Below are positions 1-7,914 of a stretch of 14,049 bases of DNA, one piece after another. Numbering within the stretch: the stretch's first letter is position 1; every line of letters starts with the position of its first letter. Both the position numbers and the translations under genes were made by a program. A model generated the notes under the pieces. That model saw only the letters and a list, made by a program, of their open reading frames with translations. It was not told where the DNA came from and searched no databases. This DNA comes from CAYNUJ01 sp964573255 (GTDB taxonomy: Bacteria > Bacteroidota > Ignavibacteria > Ignavibacteriales > Melioribacteraceae), in NCBI GenBank assembly GCA_964573255.1, contig CAZNJB010000058.1, forward strand, positions 1 to 14,049. Reading direction: 5' to 3'.

Positions 1-1
1 A

Positions 2-97
2 GTTAATATATATGAGGCTAAATTATCAATTGAAAGTAAACCTTTAGAATTTACAAAAGTTAAAGTTGAATTTGATTTAGAAAAACCTGAACTATAA
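2..97 (+). CDS. C-terminal end of a gene cut by the window start
   Basis: An open frame runs from the window edge to TAA at 95-97, giving 31 residues ending in FTKVKVEFDLEKPEL. Codon use and the alternation of charged and hydrophobic residues look like real coding sequence rather than chance, and the frame converges on the ppx gene as a neighbouring gene would. The stretch EFTKVKVEFDLE is loosely reminiscent of the FTKIHLHF-type strand of OsmC/Ohr redox proteins, but OsmC proteins normally continue well past this strand, so that identity is only a weak guess; the protein could equally be an unrelated beta-rich domain. No start or upstream context is visible. Confidence 0.45.
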   Translation, partial: VNIYEAKLSIESKPLEFTKVKVEFDLEKPEL

Positions 98-386
98 TGA
101 ACGAGTCCCTTTTCTGACGGGATAAAATTAAACCTTAAGAGAGTCTTTAAGCAATCATCACAATTTTAGTAGGTTAAATAAATAAGTAATCAAAACTCTA
201 TTAACATAATCCATAATTTAAATTATCTCTCATCTGGAAATATAACCCACTTACCAAAGCTCAAACGGAAGGGAAAAATTCTGATTTTTATTCAGTTTAT
301 CATCTTTTAATATGAGAGTTTAAAACCGTAGTCATTAGTCAAAAGACAGTTGATAAATTGATTTAAGTTAAAGGATAAAAGTTTAT
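98..386. other. Convergent intergenic spacer, no gene seen
   Basis: This 289-base AT-rich spacer lies between the 3' end of the partial left-edge gene and the 3' end of the Ppx/GppA gene. All frames are broken by frequent stops. Only weak hairpins are visible, for example TCCC/GGGA around 107-122 and CTGA/TCAG around 282-296, neither with a convincing GC-rich stem and U-run. I cannot name a terminator here with confidence. Confidence 0.5.
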
Positions 387-1937
387 CTATACTTTCTCAG
401 CAATTGGGATGAGTTTTATATTGAAAACATCTTCGAACAAAGCTTTTCTTCTTTCCAAATTCCAAAGCTCAATTTCGGGAAAATGTTTTTTATAATATAT
501 GAAGAAAAGAAGTTTACCGGATTCAAACCTCAATTTAATGTCAATAATATTTCCCGAATGCAATCTATCCAAAGAATCCGCTATTCGAAGTAAAGCTGAG
601 AGCTTTAGTACCAACTGTTGGTCGGATTGCAGCAAGCTTGCAAATTCTGAATGACTCCGTTTGGGATGACTTTTTCTATGATAGCGTGCAACATTACCGA
701 TGATTTTGAGCTCTTCGTTCGAATAGCCTAAAAGTCCGTGATTCGTTATGATATAAAGAGAATGTTTATGATGTTGGTCGTGCGAAATATGATAACCGAT
801 ATCATGCAATTTAGCCGCAGCGATCAAGTATTCTTTCTTATCCTCGCCAAGCTGATGCAAAGATTTTGTGTAATCAAATAATTTATCAGCAAGCACAGCC
901 ACGTGATTACAATGTTCGGAATCAAACAGGAATTTATTCGACATCTGCTCAACGCTCTCTTTCCGAACGTCAAAATTTTCAACCAATGAATTTTTCAATC
1001 TTCTCGCAATAACATCAGCGATAATTCCCTCTCGTAAAGCATATCCTGAAATTCTAATTGAGTCGACTTTTAAGCACTTCACAATCTCATTAAAAATAAT
1101 AATACCGGCGGGAATTATATCTGCACGGCGTTCGTCTATTCCTTTAATTTTTTTTCTCTTTTCAGAAGATTTTAACGAAAGGACTTTACTCTCGATCTTC
1201 TCAATTTCATCTCTATCAATTTTGTAATTATTCAAAATGCGGGTCGCTGGAATATCCTCTTTCCTTTCTGTTGCTATCATTATACCAACAGACATTATTG
1301 TTCCCGATGAACCGATAACAGAATCAAAACCAATTTCCTTAATCTCTTTAGAAATTGGATAAAACGTTCCGTGAACCCAATCCTTGCATTCTTTTATATT
1401 TTCGTCATTCAATTCATAATCGGGAAAGAACATTTGCGAAAGACGAACAGCACCCAATTTAATACTCTTCGAGTAGATAACTTTCCCTTTTTTTCCGATT
1501 GTAAATTCAGTGCTTCCTCCCCCAATATCGACACAAAGAACCTGCTTATCAAAAACCGGAAGAGCTCTCAGGACCCCGGAATATATTAATCTCGCTTCTT
1601 CCTCTCCGCTAATTAAATTTATTTTGATTCCGGTTTGAGAATAAACCCGTTGAATAAATTCATCTTTATTGAGAGATTCTCTCAAAGCGGAAGTTGCTGC
1701 GGCATGTATAACAGCATTGTGACTCTCCGCTATTCCCTTCATATTTTTCAGTGCTTTTATACCGCGTTCCATTGCTTGAGGAGAAATCAATTTTATATCG
1801 CCTATGGTTCCTTCGGAAAGTCGGATAACCTCTTTTTCTCTATCAATTATTTCAAAACTGCCGTCATCCAAAACTTTCACAACAATTAAATGAAAGGAAT
1901 TAGTACCGATATCAATTGCAGCGACACAATCAGGCAT
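387..1937 (-). CDS. Ppx/GppA phosphatase with C-terminal HD domain
   Basis: The 516-residue product matches the size and layout of exopolyphosphatase/guanosine pentaphosphate phosphohydrolases, which cut terminal phosphates from polyphosphate or pppGpp in the cytoplasm. The N-terminal ASKHA fold shows the first phosphate loop DIGTNSFHLIV near residues 9-19, the second loop DIGGGSTEFTIG, and GSSGTIMSVG further on, followed by YALREGIIADV at the end of the Ppx core. The C-terminal part, roughly from residue 335, is an HD-type helical domain with KLHDIGYHI around residue 375 and YHRKSHPKR about 40 residues later, as in the long E. coli Ppx-type proteins. ATG 1937 is preceded by GGAGG nine bases upstream. 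It is the last gene of an eight-gene unit and overlaps the glycosyltransferase by 8 bases. Whether polyphosphate or pppGpp is preferred cannot be read from sequence. Confidence 0.93.
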   Translation of the reverse strand: MPDCVAAIDIGTNSFHLIVVKVLDDGSFEIIDREKEVIRLSEGTIGDIKLISPQAMERGIKALKNMKGIAESHNAVIHAAATSALRESLNKDEFIQRVYSQTGIKINLISGEEEARLIYSGVLRALPVFDKQVLCVDIGGGSTEFTIGKKGKVIYSKSIKLGAVRLSQMFFPDYELNDENIKECKDWVHGTFYPISKEIKEIGFDSVIGSSGTIMSVGIMIATERKEDIPATRILNNYKIDRDEIEKIESKVLSLKSSEKRKKIKGIDERRADIIPAGIIIFNEIVKCLKVDSIRISGYALREGIIADVIARRLKNSLVENFDVRKESVEQMSNKFLFDSEHCNHVAVLADKLFDYTKSLHQLGEDKKEYLIAAAKLHDIGYHISHDQHHKHSLYIITNHGLLGYSNEELKIIGNVARYHRKSHPKRSHSEFASLLQSDQQLVLKLSALLRIADSLDRLHSGNIIDIKLRFESGKLLFFIYYKKHFPEIELWNLERRKALFEDVFNIKLIPIAEKV

Positions 1938-3039
1938 TTACAGTTACCTCCGAATTAGCTGACAATAACATTCTAGCTAATTCAAGAACATCCCCAACTG
2001 TAACGTCATCAATCAAATCCGATTTGCGGAGAAAATATTTATTGGAACCTACAGGTGCCCAATTAAATGGATTTGTCGGACCAAAAATTGAAATCTGTGG
2101 TGTGTCTGTCGTACCGGCAACATGCATCACTCCGGTATCGTTGGTGATAAAGAGATCGCAACGAGATATTAGAGCTGCGAGAACGGGTATTTCTCTATCA
2201 ATGAAAAAAGCTACCGGAATACTCAGATTATTTTGTAAATAATCTAATTCATTTTTATCGCTTTTGCTTCCCGTTATCACAAACTGAGCATCAAATTCTT
2301 CATTTAATGTTTCGATTACCTTGATAAATTTTTGCAACGACCATCTATTTTTCGGCTTTCCGGCTCCAACGTGCAATCCGATAATTCTCCGGGATAAATC
2401 GATATTATTTTTTTCAAAAAATTCATCCACTTCTTTATTCTCTTCTTCTCCGAAAGAGATTGAAGAACGGAAGTTGTTTGTAGTGATACCAAACGGACGA
2501 ACAATATCGAGCCCAAAATCCGAGACGTGAGAATCAGGATATTTCCGCCAATCGAGATCAATCCTTCTATCGAAGAAATATGAGAAATCATTCTCTGCTC
2601 CGGTTAATGATGCGGGACCAACTCTTGTAGTACAATTTGCCAATCTCAAAAGAAGCGATGAAGTATAAGAAATTGAAACCGTTGCAGGCACTATTCCCAA
2701 ATCGTATTGTGATCTTAAAAATTTAAGCAATAGCAAAAAATAAAACGGATTTATCAATTTCTTCTTATCAAAAACAAAATACCTGTCGATAAATTTATTC
2801 TTTGTAATAGCATAATAGTTAGCAGGACTTACCAATACCGAAAGATGAGACTCGGGATATTTTTCTTTAATGGCTCTAAACAATGAAACGCTGGCCAATA
2901 GATCGCCGAATTGATTATGCTGGCGGACAACCAGAATTCTTTTGGGTTCGCCAATATCAAAATTATTAATTTCATCTACGGCAAGAATACGCTTAATTAT
3001 TCGCGCGGCTATCTTCGAATAGAAAGTTTGTTTTGCCAT
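1930..3039 (-). CDS. Glycosyltransferase family 9 (heptosyltransferase-like)
   Basis: The 369-residue protein has the two-lobed GT-B layout of ADP-heptose:LPS heptosyltransferases, which add sugars to the lipopolysaccharide core on the cytoplasmic face of the inner membrane. The N-terminal lobe opens with RILVVRQHNQFGDLLASVSL (about residue 34), the acceptor-side loop of the family. The C-terminal lobe has IIGLHVGAGKPKNRWS, then FVITGSKSDKNE, and the donor-binding signature TNDTGVMHVAG followed by SIFGPTNPFNWAP. Family 9 is clear; the actual sugar and acceptor are not. The start ATG overlaps the stop of the small membrane protein by one base (TAATG), and the end overlaps ppx by 8 bases, so translational coupling is likely. 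A Gram-negative envelope is implied. Confidence 0.92.
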   Translation of the reverse strand: MAKQTFYSKIAARIIKRILAVDEINNFDIGEPKRILVVRQHNQFGDLLASVSLFRAIKEKYPESHLSVLVSPANYYAITKNKFIDRYFVFDKKKLINPFYFLLLLKFLRSQYDLGIVPATVSISYTSSLLLRLANCTTRVGPASLTGAENDFSYFFDRRIDLDWRKYPDSHVSDFGLDIVRPFGITTNNFRSSISFGEEENKEVDEFFEKNNIDLSRRIIGLHVGAGKPKNRWSLQKFIKVIETLNEEFDAQFVITGSKSDKNELDYLQNNLSIPVAFFIDREIPVLAALISRCDLFITNDTGVMHVAGTTDTPQISIFGPTNPFNWAPVGSNKYFLRKSDLIDDVTVGDVLELARMLLSANSEVTVNA

Positions 3040-3233
3040 TATTCGGTCTTTTCCTTCTCCTCTATCTCTTCGAATTCAGCCTCAATTATATCCTCTTTAT
3101 TTATATTCACATGTTTCTTTTTCGTCTCCGCATCAAATTTTTTCTCTCTCTGGTAAGAGAACAAAACCTTGAAAATCCTTCTAACAAAGAAATAAACAAT
3201 ACTAATTAATATTAGGAAAAATATAAATCTCAT
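3039..3233 (-). CDS. Small one-helix membrane protein, unknown function
   Basis: A 64-residue protein begins with a hydrophobic segment, FIFFLILISIVYFFV (residues 3-17), followed by a basic stretch (RRIFK, then QREKK) and a long charged tail ending in EFEEIEEKEKTE. By the positive-inside rule the tail should be cytoplasmic. Both ends overlap neighbours by one base in TAATG junctions, dNK stop/start and own stop/GT9 start, which argues strongly that it is a real coupled gene rather than a chance frame. GAGG lies nine bases before ATG 3233. It resembles the small, poorly characterised membrane proteins (DUF4834-like) found in Bacteroidota operons, but I cannot assign the family or a role from sequence alone. 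Confidence 0.75.
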   Translation of the reverse strand: MRFIFFLILISIVYFFVRRIFKVLFSYQREKKFDAETKKKHVNINKEDIIEAEFEEIEEKEKTE

Positions 3234-3883
3234 TATAAAGTACCTCTTGATTCAGGATTAAAATATTCAATAAAACCACGATCTTCTCTGAAGATTTGAT
3301 TAAACAATTCGTTAAAATCCTTTTCATTATTTACGAAATCAATTTCGGAAGTATTTACAATTAGCAAAGGGGTATCATTATATTTAAAGAAAAAATTGTT
3401 GTAAGCTTCGCTAAGTTCTTCGATGTAACTTCTTGTGATATTTCTTTCAAATCTTCTGCCGCGTTTCTTTATGTTATACATCAACCTATCGATATTTGAC
3501 TGTAAGTATACTACAATATCATACTTTCTCAAATCTCTCTTCAACATTGGAAAAATTGATTCGTAAAGTTTCAATTCTTCCCCGTTCAAGTTCAAGTAAG
3601 CAAAAATTTTATCTTTATCAAACATATAATCGGAAACAATATATTCGGCAAATAAATCTTCTTGATTTAATGCCTGCTGCTGCTTGAAACGATTAATAAG
3701 AAAGAACATCTGCGTTTGGAATGCATATCTTTTTCTATCGTTATAAAACTTCTCGAGGAATGGATTATCTTCAAATTCTTCCAATATCAGCTTCGATTTC
3801 AATCTCTCGGACAATATTTTCGCAAGCGATGTTTTGCCCGCACCTATTACCCCTTCAATTGCAATAAATCTAATTTCAGACAA
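3233..3883 (-). CDS. Deoxynucleoside kinase (dAdo/dGuo kinase type)
   Basis: The 216-residue product phosphorylates deoxynucleosides to deoxynucleoside monophosphates for salvage, in the cytoplasm. It has the P-loop GVIGAGKTS at residues 11-19, a DRS-like segment SDYMFDKDKIFAYL, and an arginine-rich lid RGRRFERNI that closes over ATP. Length and motif order fit the dNK/dCK family. The start is TTG at 3881-3883: GGGAG at 3890-3894 lies six bases upstream and the P-loop begins only ten residues in, so no later start is possible. There is a two-base gap after folK. Purine deoxynucleoside preference is inferred from resemblance to bacterial dAK/dGK rather than from specific residues. The neighbouring pgeF product also acts on purine nucleosides, so a salvage link within this operon is reasonable. 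Confidence 0.9.
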   Translation of the reverse strand: MSEIRFIAIEGVIGAGKTSLAKILSERLKSKLILEEFEDNPFLEKFYNDRKRYAFQTQMFFLINRFKQQQALNQEDLFAEYIVSDYMFDKDKIFAYLNLNGEELKLYESIFPMLKRDLRKYDIVVYLQSNIDRLMYNIKKRGRRFERNITRSYIEELSEAYNNFFFKYNDTPLLIVNTSEIDFVNNEKDFNELFNQIFREDRGFIEYFNPESRGTL

Positions 3884-3885
3884 TT

Positions 3886-4398
3886 CTAACTCCCATTAAT
3901 TTCATTAAGATTAAATTCGAATTTATTTATTATATGATTTGTAGTAATCAAATTCAAATATTCTTTCAATTTTTTACCGCTCACGGGATCTGTTAAATCA
4001 CTTTTCAATTCCAACAAAGGCACCAAAAAGAAATCCCGCTCGTAAACTCCGGGATGAGGAATTTTCAATTTAGGCTCGTCAATTATTTCAGAATCGAATA
4101 AAGCCAAGTCCAAATCTATTTCTCGAGGACCCCAATTAAAACGTTTCTTCCTCCCGACTTTCTGCTCAGTGCCTTTCAAAAGCATCAACAGGTCGTACGG
4201 ACTATATTCGGTTTTAATTTCAACAGCTAAATTATAAAAATTATCCTGTTCCTCCACACCGAAAGGAATTGTTTCATAAATAGAGGAGACTGCCTGAATT
4301 TCTAAGTTTTGATATTCATCCAAAAGGGAAAGTGAATACAAAATATTTTTCTTCCTATCACCTACATTGGAACCTATGGAAATATATGCATTACTCAT
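3886..4398 (-). CDS. folK: 2-amino-4-hydroxy-6-hydroxymethyldihydropteridine pyrophosphokinase
   Basis: HPPK transfers pyrophosphate from ATP to 6-hydroxymethyl-7,8-dihydropterin, the step before dihydropteroate synthase in folate synthesis. The 170-residue protein begins AYISIGSNVGDR, then SSIYET, then DNFYNLAVEIKT, and carries the family signature RFNWGPREIDLDLALF at residues 86-101, in which D95 and D97 would bind the two Mg2+ ions. The IPHPGVYERDFFLVPL segment (113-128) is also canonical. ATG 4398 overlaps the folB stop by 8 bases and has AAGGAA a few bases upstream. FolB and FolK catalyse consecutive steps, so the gene pair is a functional unit. No folP is present in this window. Confidence 0.96.
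   Translation of the reverse strand: MSNAYISIGSNVGDRKKNILYSLSLLDEYQNLEIQAVSSIYETIPFGVEEQDNFYNLAVEIKTEYSPYDLLMLLKGTEQKVGRKKRFNWGPREIDLDLALFDSEIIDEPKLKIPHPGVYERDFFLVPLLELKSDLTDPVSGKKLKEYLNLITTNHIINKFEFNLNEINGS
3890..3894 (-). promoter_or_regulatory. Ribosome binding site that fixes a TTG start (dNK)
   Basis: GGGAG on the minus strand is six bases before TTG 3881-3883. It overlaps the last codons of folK and identifies the non-ATG start of the deoxynucleoside kinase. Confidence 0.7.
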
Positions 4399-4756
4399 TT
4401 CTTTCCTTTACCACTTCCGCTTCAACGTAATCCAAAACTCCTCCGATGGGAACATTATTTTTTCTCACCCGTACAGCAATTTTTTTGATTAATTTAAATT
4501 CGGACAACAATGATTCCGCTAAAACCGTTGCTAAAGTTTCAATTAGATAATATTTTTTCTCGTTAACAATTGAATTCATAAAATTATATACTTGCTGATA
4601 ATTTATTGTCTTCGAAAGATCATCGTTTTTTGCAGCCTCCCTAAAATCCGTGTATAAATCAACATCAACCGAAAACTTTCCACCGATTGTCTGCTCTTCT
4701 TTTAAAGCACCGTGATAAGCGTAAAATGTAGCATTTTTAATTCTAATTACATTCAT
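4391..4756 (-). CDS. folB: Dihydroneopterin aldolase
   Basis: The 121-residue protein matches the length of dihydroneopterin aldolase, which cleaves 7,8-dihydroneopterin to 6-hydroxymethyl-dihydropterin and glycolaldehyde. Visible family features are FYAYHGALKEEQTIGGKFSV at residues 11-30 (E21 or a neighbour near the active site), LSKTINYQQVY (48-57), LIETLA (71-76, with the pterin-binding Glu73) and the late VRVRKNNVPIGGV segment whose Lys99 is in the position of the catalytic lysine. ATG 4756 overlaps the EamA stop in an ATGA junction, with AGGA eight bases upstream. The enzyme feeds FolK directly. Confidence 0.95.
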   Translation of the reverse strand: MNVIRIKNATFYAYHGALKEEQTIGGKFSVDVDLYTDFREAAKNDDLSKTINYQQVYNFMNSIVNEKKYYLIETLATVLAESLLSEFKLIKKIAVRVRKNNVPIGGVLDYVEAEVVKERNE

Positions 4757-5673
4757 CTTAAAGTTCCTAATCTGCGTTGCTCAAAATATTTTTTTATTCC
4801 CCTAAAGTTAGCAATTAAAATCCCCAAAAGAACCATTCCACTTCCTAAAATTACATTTGAAGTCAATTTTTCATTCATAAAGAACCAACCAAGAAACAAC
4901 GCAATTATTGGGGTGATAAAAGCCGTCAATGATAAAATAACCACGTTAATCTTTTTCATAAGCCAATAATAAGTGGTGAAAGTTAACAATGTGCCGAAGA
5001 AAGCAAGATATAGAACGGAAAGTATTCCTTTCATATCTAATACAATTTTTCCAGTATCTTCTGTTAAAAATGAAATCATCATCAGGGAAATCCCTGCTAT
5101 GAATAGAGGCACTAAATTCATAGATAAAGGGTTAAGATTTTTCCCTTTCAATTTTATAAATACTGCAATTCCCCCTTGAATTACCGCACTCACCAAAACA
5201 GCAGCCATCCCCCAAATATATTCTCCAAATTGTATTTCAAGATTTTCCGAGAAAATCACATAAATTCCCACAAATCCAAAAAGAACCCCTAAAAATTTGA
5301 AAAGCCCTATTCTTTCACCTGGAATAAAAATCCTTGAGAAGATAATCACAAAGAAAGGGAACACACCGAATAATATTGAAGCAAGTCCTGATGGAATAAA
5401 TTGCTCAGCCCAATAAACAAGTCCGAAAGGGATAACAAATGAAAAGTAACCCAATATAAAATATGCTTTTATTGCAAAACTGTCGGTCTGCAATTCAATT
5501 TTTTTTATTCGCATCATTAAATAAACAAAAACAGACGCAAGTGTAAATCTAATTCCCGCAGCGGCAAATGGAGTTATCGACTCCAACCCCAAGCGGATTG
5601 CCAACCAAGTAGAACCCCACAGGAGACAAATTAATATATATCCACCGCTTATTTTTACTGCATCACTATTCAT
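4753..5673 (-). CDS. EamA (DMT) family exporter
   Basis: A 306-residue integral membrane protein with about ten hydrophobic helices arranged as two EamA repeats (roughly residues 8-138 and 150-290), the layout of drug/metabolite transporters of the RhaT/YdcZ/PecM type. The first repeat has LLWGSTWLAIRLGLESITP, the classic DMT opening, and the second has TLLTFTTYYWLMKKI and ITPIIALFLGWFF. The substrate is unknown; family members export amino acids, nucleosides or other metabolites. I chose ATG 5673 because AGAGG at 5679-5683 sits five bases upstream; a longer version from GTG 5679 adds only two residues. The start lies five bases past the pgeF stop. The end overlaps folB by four bases. Within a nucleoside/folate operon, export of a purine or pterin-related metabolite is possible but is inference only. 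Confidence 0.92.
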   Translation of the reverse strand: MNSDAVKISGGYILICLLWGSTWLAIRLGLESITPFAAAGIRFTLASVFVYLMMRIKKIELQTDSFAIKAYFILGYFSFVIPFGLVYWAEQFIPSGLASILFGVFPFFVIIFSRIFIPGERIGLFKFLGVLFGFVGIYVIFSENLEIQFGEYIWGMAAVLVSAVIQGGIAVFIKLKGKNLNPLSMNLVPLFIAGISLMMISFLTEDTGKIVLDMKGILSVLYLAFFGTLLTFTTYYWLMKKINVVILSLTAFITPIIALFLGWFFMNEKLTSNVILGSGMVLLGILIANFRGIKKYFEQRRLGTLR

Positions 5674-6403
5674 TCTCACCTCTCATCATAATAACAGCAA
5701 GCATTCTTCCGCTCTTGTTTCCATCCCTTCTGTAAGAATGCAGATAGTTTTCTTCAAAAGTACACAAATTCGAATAATCAATATTTTTTTCTGGGACTCC
5801 AAAATCTGTCAGCATATCATAATTACAAAGCGCAACATCCAAGTAATATTTACCATCCGAGTTTTTCACATATTTCAAATCAAACTTTCCGGCAACCTCT
5901 TCTCCCACTTCGTAATGCTCTTGACAAATTGAGGGGCCGATATAAGTTATCAAATTCTCAGGTTTCGAATTGAATACTTCCTTCAATTTCTGCAATGTTT
6001 TTAATAATATTTTCTTCTCAGTTCCGCGCCAACCCGAGTGAACAGCGGCTATAACTTTCTTTTCCCTATCGTAAATTAAAATGGGAGTACAATCAGCTAA
6101 AGAAACAGCTAATGCCAAATTTTTTTTATCGGTAATCAGTGCGTCATTATTTTCCAGAAAACAGCCGGTTTCCACGATAGTCACATTATCCGAATGTGTT
6201 TGACCTTGCAAAACAATACTGCCGCTTATTCCCAATTCATTAAAAAACGCCAGACGGTTTTCTTCAACAATAGCAGGGTCGTCCCCAACCGTGAGCGAGA
6301 GATTGAAATAAAAGGGAGCTTTCCTATTGCAGCCTGTTCTGGTGCTTACTCCATGAATAAGCTCTTTATATTCCGATAAGATTTTACTTCTGATGATTTT
6401 CAT
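5666..6403 (-). CDS. pgeF: PgeF/YfiH family purine nucleoside phosphorylase (laccase-domain)
   Basis: The 245-residue protein carries all signatures of the YfiH/YlmD/LACC1 family: QTHSDNV (His70), ADCTPILIYD (Cys105) and VHSGWRGTEK (His122), the zinc-binding His-Cys-His triad, then IGPSICQEHYEVGEEV and the closing LHSYRRDGNKSGRM. Family members, long annotated as polyphenol oxidases, act on purine nucleosides (phosphorolysis of adenosine, guanosine and inosine, and adenosine deamination), and E. coli YfiH/PgeF has also been tied to peptidoglycan precursor editing. It is the first gene of the eight-gene minus-strand unit, 126 bases after the oxidoreductase operon. No clear Shine-Dalgarno sequence is seen before ATG 6403. 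Confidence 0.95.
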   Translation of the reverse strand: MKIIRSKILSEYKELIHGVSTRTGCNRKAPFYFNLSLTVGDDPAIVEENRLAFFNELGISGSIVLQGQTHSDNVTIVETGCFLENNDALITDKKNLALAVSLADCTPILIYDREKKVIAAVHSGWRGTEKKILLKTLQKLKEVFNSKPENLITYIGPSICQEHYEVGEEVAGKFDLKYVKNSDGKYYLDVALCNYDMLTDFGVPEKNIDYSNLCTFEENYLHSYRRDGNKSGRMLAVIMMRGENE

Positions 6404-6421
6404 AAATTTTCAAAAAAGAAT

Positions 6422-6430
6422 GTAAAGATA
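6422..6430 (-). promoter_or_regulatory. Possible -7 element for the pgeF operon
   Basis: TATCTTTAC on the minus strand differs from the Bacteroidota-type TAnnTTTG element only in its last G, and ends 18 bases before ATG 6403. It lies between the upstream terminator and the first gene, where a promoter is needed. No convincing TTG at -33 was found, so this is tentative. The similar TATATTTAC before the crp-like gene supports a shared element. Confidence 0.3.
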
Positions 6431-6471
6431 ATTAAAAGGAAAGATATTCAGAAGATTTAAAAATGAATAAA

Positions 6472-6505
6472 AAAGGCTCAAATCTTTGTGAAGATATGAG
6501 CCTTT
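6472..6505 (-). terminator. Intrinsic terminator of the 2-oxoacid oxidoreductase operon
   Basis: AAAGGCTCA (6472-6480) pairs perfectly with TGAGCCTTT (6497-6505). After one A·A mismatch an inner stem ATCTT/AAGAT continues to a TGTG tetraloop. On the minus strand the stem is followed by six Ts (6474-6469) and further T-rich sequence. It lies 24 bases beyond the gamma-subunit stop, separating this operon from pgeF. Confidence 0.9.
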
Positions 6506-6529
6506 AATTTAGAACAACAATATTCCCAC

Positions 6530-7090
6530 TTAAGATTCTACGCGGACACTATCTGCTTCACAGAGAGCCATTCCTTTCCGAAGAGCTTCTTCGTTTAAAG
6601 GGATAAGATGATGATATCTCTCCGGGAGCACTTTCTTTAATCCTTCCAATATAGATTCGAAAGAAATAACCGGACGCTTTTGAAAAAATGCGCCGAGCAT
6701 TATCATATTCAACACTTTAGTGTTTCCCATTTTAGCCGCTTCTTCCGCTCCTGGAATTGCCACGATCTCGATATCATCCCTCGTTGGTGGATTAAGAATA
6801 TTCGTCGATTCATAAATCAATAGTCCCCCGGGTTTAACCGTAGGCTCGAATTTATCCAGTGAAGGCTGATTCAACGCAATAACAGTATCGAATTTGGAAA
6901 TAATCGGCGAACTGATTTTTTCGTCACTTACAATCGTTATACAGTTTGCCGTACCTCCTCTCATCTCGGGACCGTAAGAAGGCATCCAGCTAACTTCCTT
7001 GCCTTCCATCATTCCACCGTAAGAAAGTATCATGCCCATCGAAAGAACACCTTGTCCGCCGAATCCAGCTATAATTATTTCTTGTGTCAT
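6530..7090 (-). CDS. 2-oxoacid:ferredoxin oxidoreductase, gamma subunit
   Basis: The 186-residue protein is the gamma subunit of a four-subunit 2-oxoacid:ferredoxin oxidoreductase. It starts EIIIAGFGGQGVLSMGMIL, with the glycine loop GFGGQG at residues 9-14, then SWMPSYGPEMRGGTANC and VIALNQPSLDKF, all standard for the POR/KOR/VOR gamma domain that binds CoA in this enzyme family. ATG 7090 is two bases past the beta-subunit stop, with AAGGAG eight bases upstream. It is the last gene of the operon, followed by a strong terminator. Sequence alone does not separate the 2-oxoglutarate from the branched-chain enzyme. Confidence 0.93.
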   Translation of the reverse strand: MTQEIIIAGFGGQGVLSMGMILSYGGMMEGKEVSWMPSYGPEMRGGTANCITIVSDEKISSPIISKFDTVIALNQPSLDKFEPTVKPGGLLIYESTNILNPPTRDDIEIVAIPGAEEAAKMGNTKVLNMIMLGAFFQKRPVISFESILEGLKKVLPERYHHLIPLNEEALRKGMALCEADSVRVES

Positions 7091-7092
7091 AT

Positions 7093-7914
7093 CTATTTCT
7101 CCTTACCTGGTGTTTTAAGATCACCCAGAGGATAATATGGTATCATATTTTCCTCAAGCCATTGATTTGATTGCAAAGGGGTCATTTTCCAGTTGGAAGG
7201 ACAATTTGAAACCACTTCAATAAAGCAAGTCCCTTTTCCTTCCTTCTGATATTCAAAAGCCTTCTGAATAGCCTTTTTAGTTTTTCTAACATTACCCGGT
7301 TTGTGAACCGATTGACGCGTAACGTAATATGTACCCGGTAATGCCGCAACCAAATCAGTGATCTTAAGTGGATATCCGGCTTGCGAAACATCTCTGCCGT
7401 TAGGAGTAGTTGTTGATTTCATATTCGGCAGCGTGGTAGGAGCCATCTGCCCACCTGTCATTCCGTAAATTCCGTTATTGATAAATATTATCAGGATATT
7501 CTCACCTCTATTACAGGTATGAATTGTTTCTCCTGTTCCGATGGCAGCTAAATCGCCATCGCCTTGATAAGAAAATACTAACTTATCCGGAAGAACTCTT
7601 TTTATTCCCGTTGCAACAGCAGATGCTCTTCCGTGTGCCGCTTCGCTCATATCTATATTGAGATAATTATAAGCCAATACAGCACAACCAACAGGAGCCA
7701 CTCCTATAACATCTTCAATAATATCCATTTCTTCAATAACTTCGGCAATTAATCTATGAACAATCCCATGACCGCAACCCGGACAGTAATGCATATAAGT
7801 ATCATACATTGCTTTACGGGGAGCTTCATAAACCAGATTTTCTTTAACGCAAACACTTTCTTCCTGCATCATTTGTTCATAGTGTTTCTCTTCTATCATT
7901 TGTTTTTCATTCAT
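7093..7914 (-). CDS. 2-oxoacid:ferredoxin oxidoreductase, beta (TPP-binding) subunit
   Basis: This 273-residue subunit binds thiamine pyrophosphate and carries the proximal iron-sulfur ligands. It shows YCPGCGHGI with Cys44 and Cys47, GVAPVGCAV with a third Cys at 77, and the TPP/Mg2+ motif GDGDLAAIGTGE starting at 118 and ending in NNGIYGMTGGQ at 146-156. Together with the alpha subunit it decarboxylates a 2-oxoacid and passes two electrons to ferredoxin, forming an acyl-CoA. The start overlaps the alpha-subunit stop by 8 bases and has AGGAG six bases upstream. About 40 residues precede the CPGC motif, a longer and more acidic N-terminus (EEKHYEQMMQEE) than many KorB proteins. Confidence 0.94.
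   Translation of the reverse strand: MNEKQMIEEKHYEQMMQEESVCVKENLVYEAPRKAMYDTYMHYCPGCGHGIVHRLIAEVIEEMDIIEDVIGVAPVGCAVLAYNYLNIDMSEAAHGRASAVATGIKRVLPDKLVFSYQGDGDLAAIGTGETIHTCNRGENILIIFINNGIYGMTGGQMAPTTLPNMKSTTTPNGRDVSQAGYPLKITDLVAALPGTYYVTRQSVHKPGNVRKTKKAIQKAFEYQKEGKGTCFIEVVSNCPSNWKMTPLQSNQWLEENMIPYYPLGDLKTPGKEK

Noticed and set aside
1371..1889. Plus-strand open frames of 72 and 84 codons inside the Ppx/GppA gene
   Set aside because: They lie opposite a gene with clear family motifs, have no recognisable domain, and have the composition expected of antisense shadow frames.
1916..2242. Plus-strand 108-codon frame over the GT9/ppx junction
   Set aside because: Fully antisense to two well-supported overlapping genes; no motif and no ribosome site seen.
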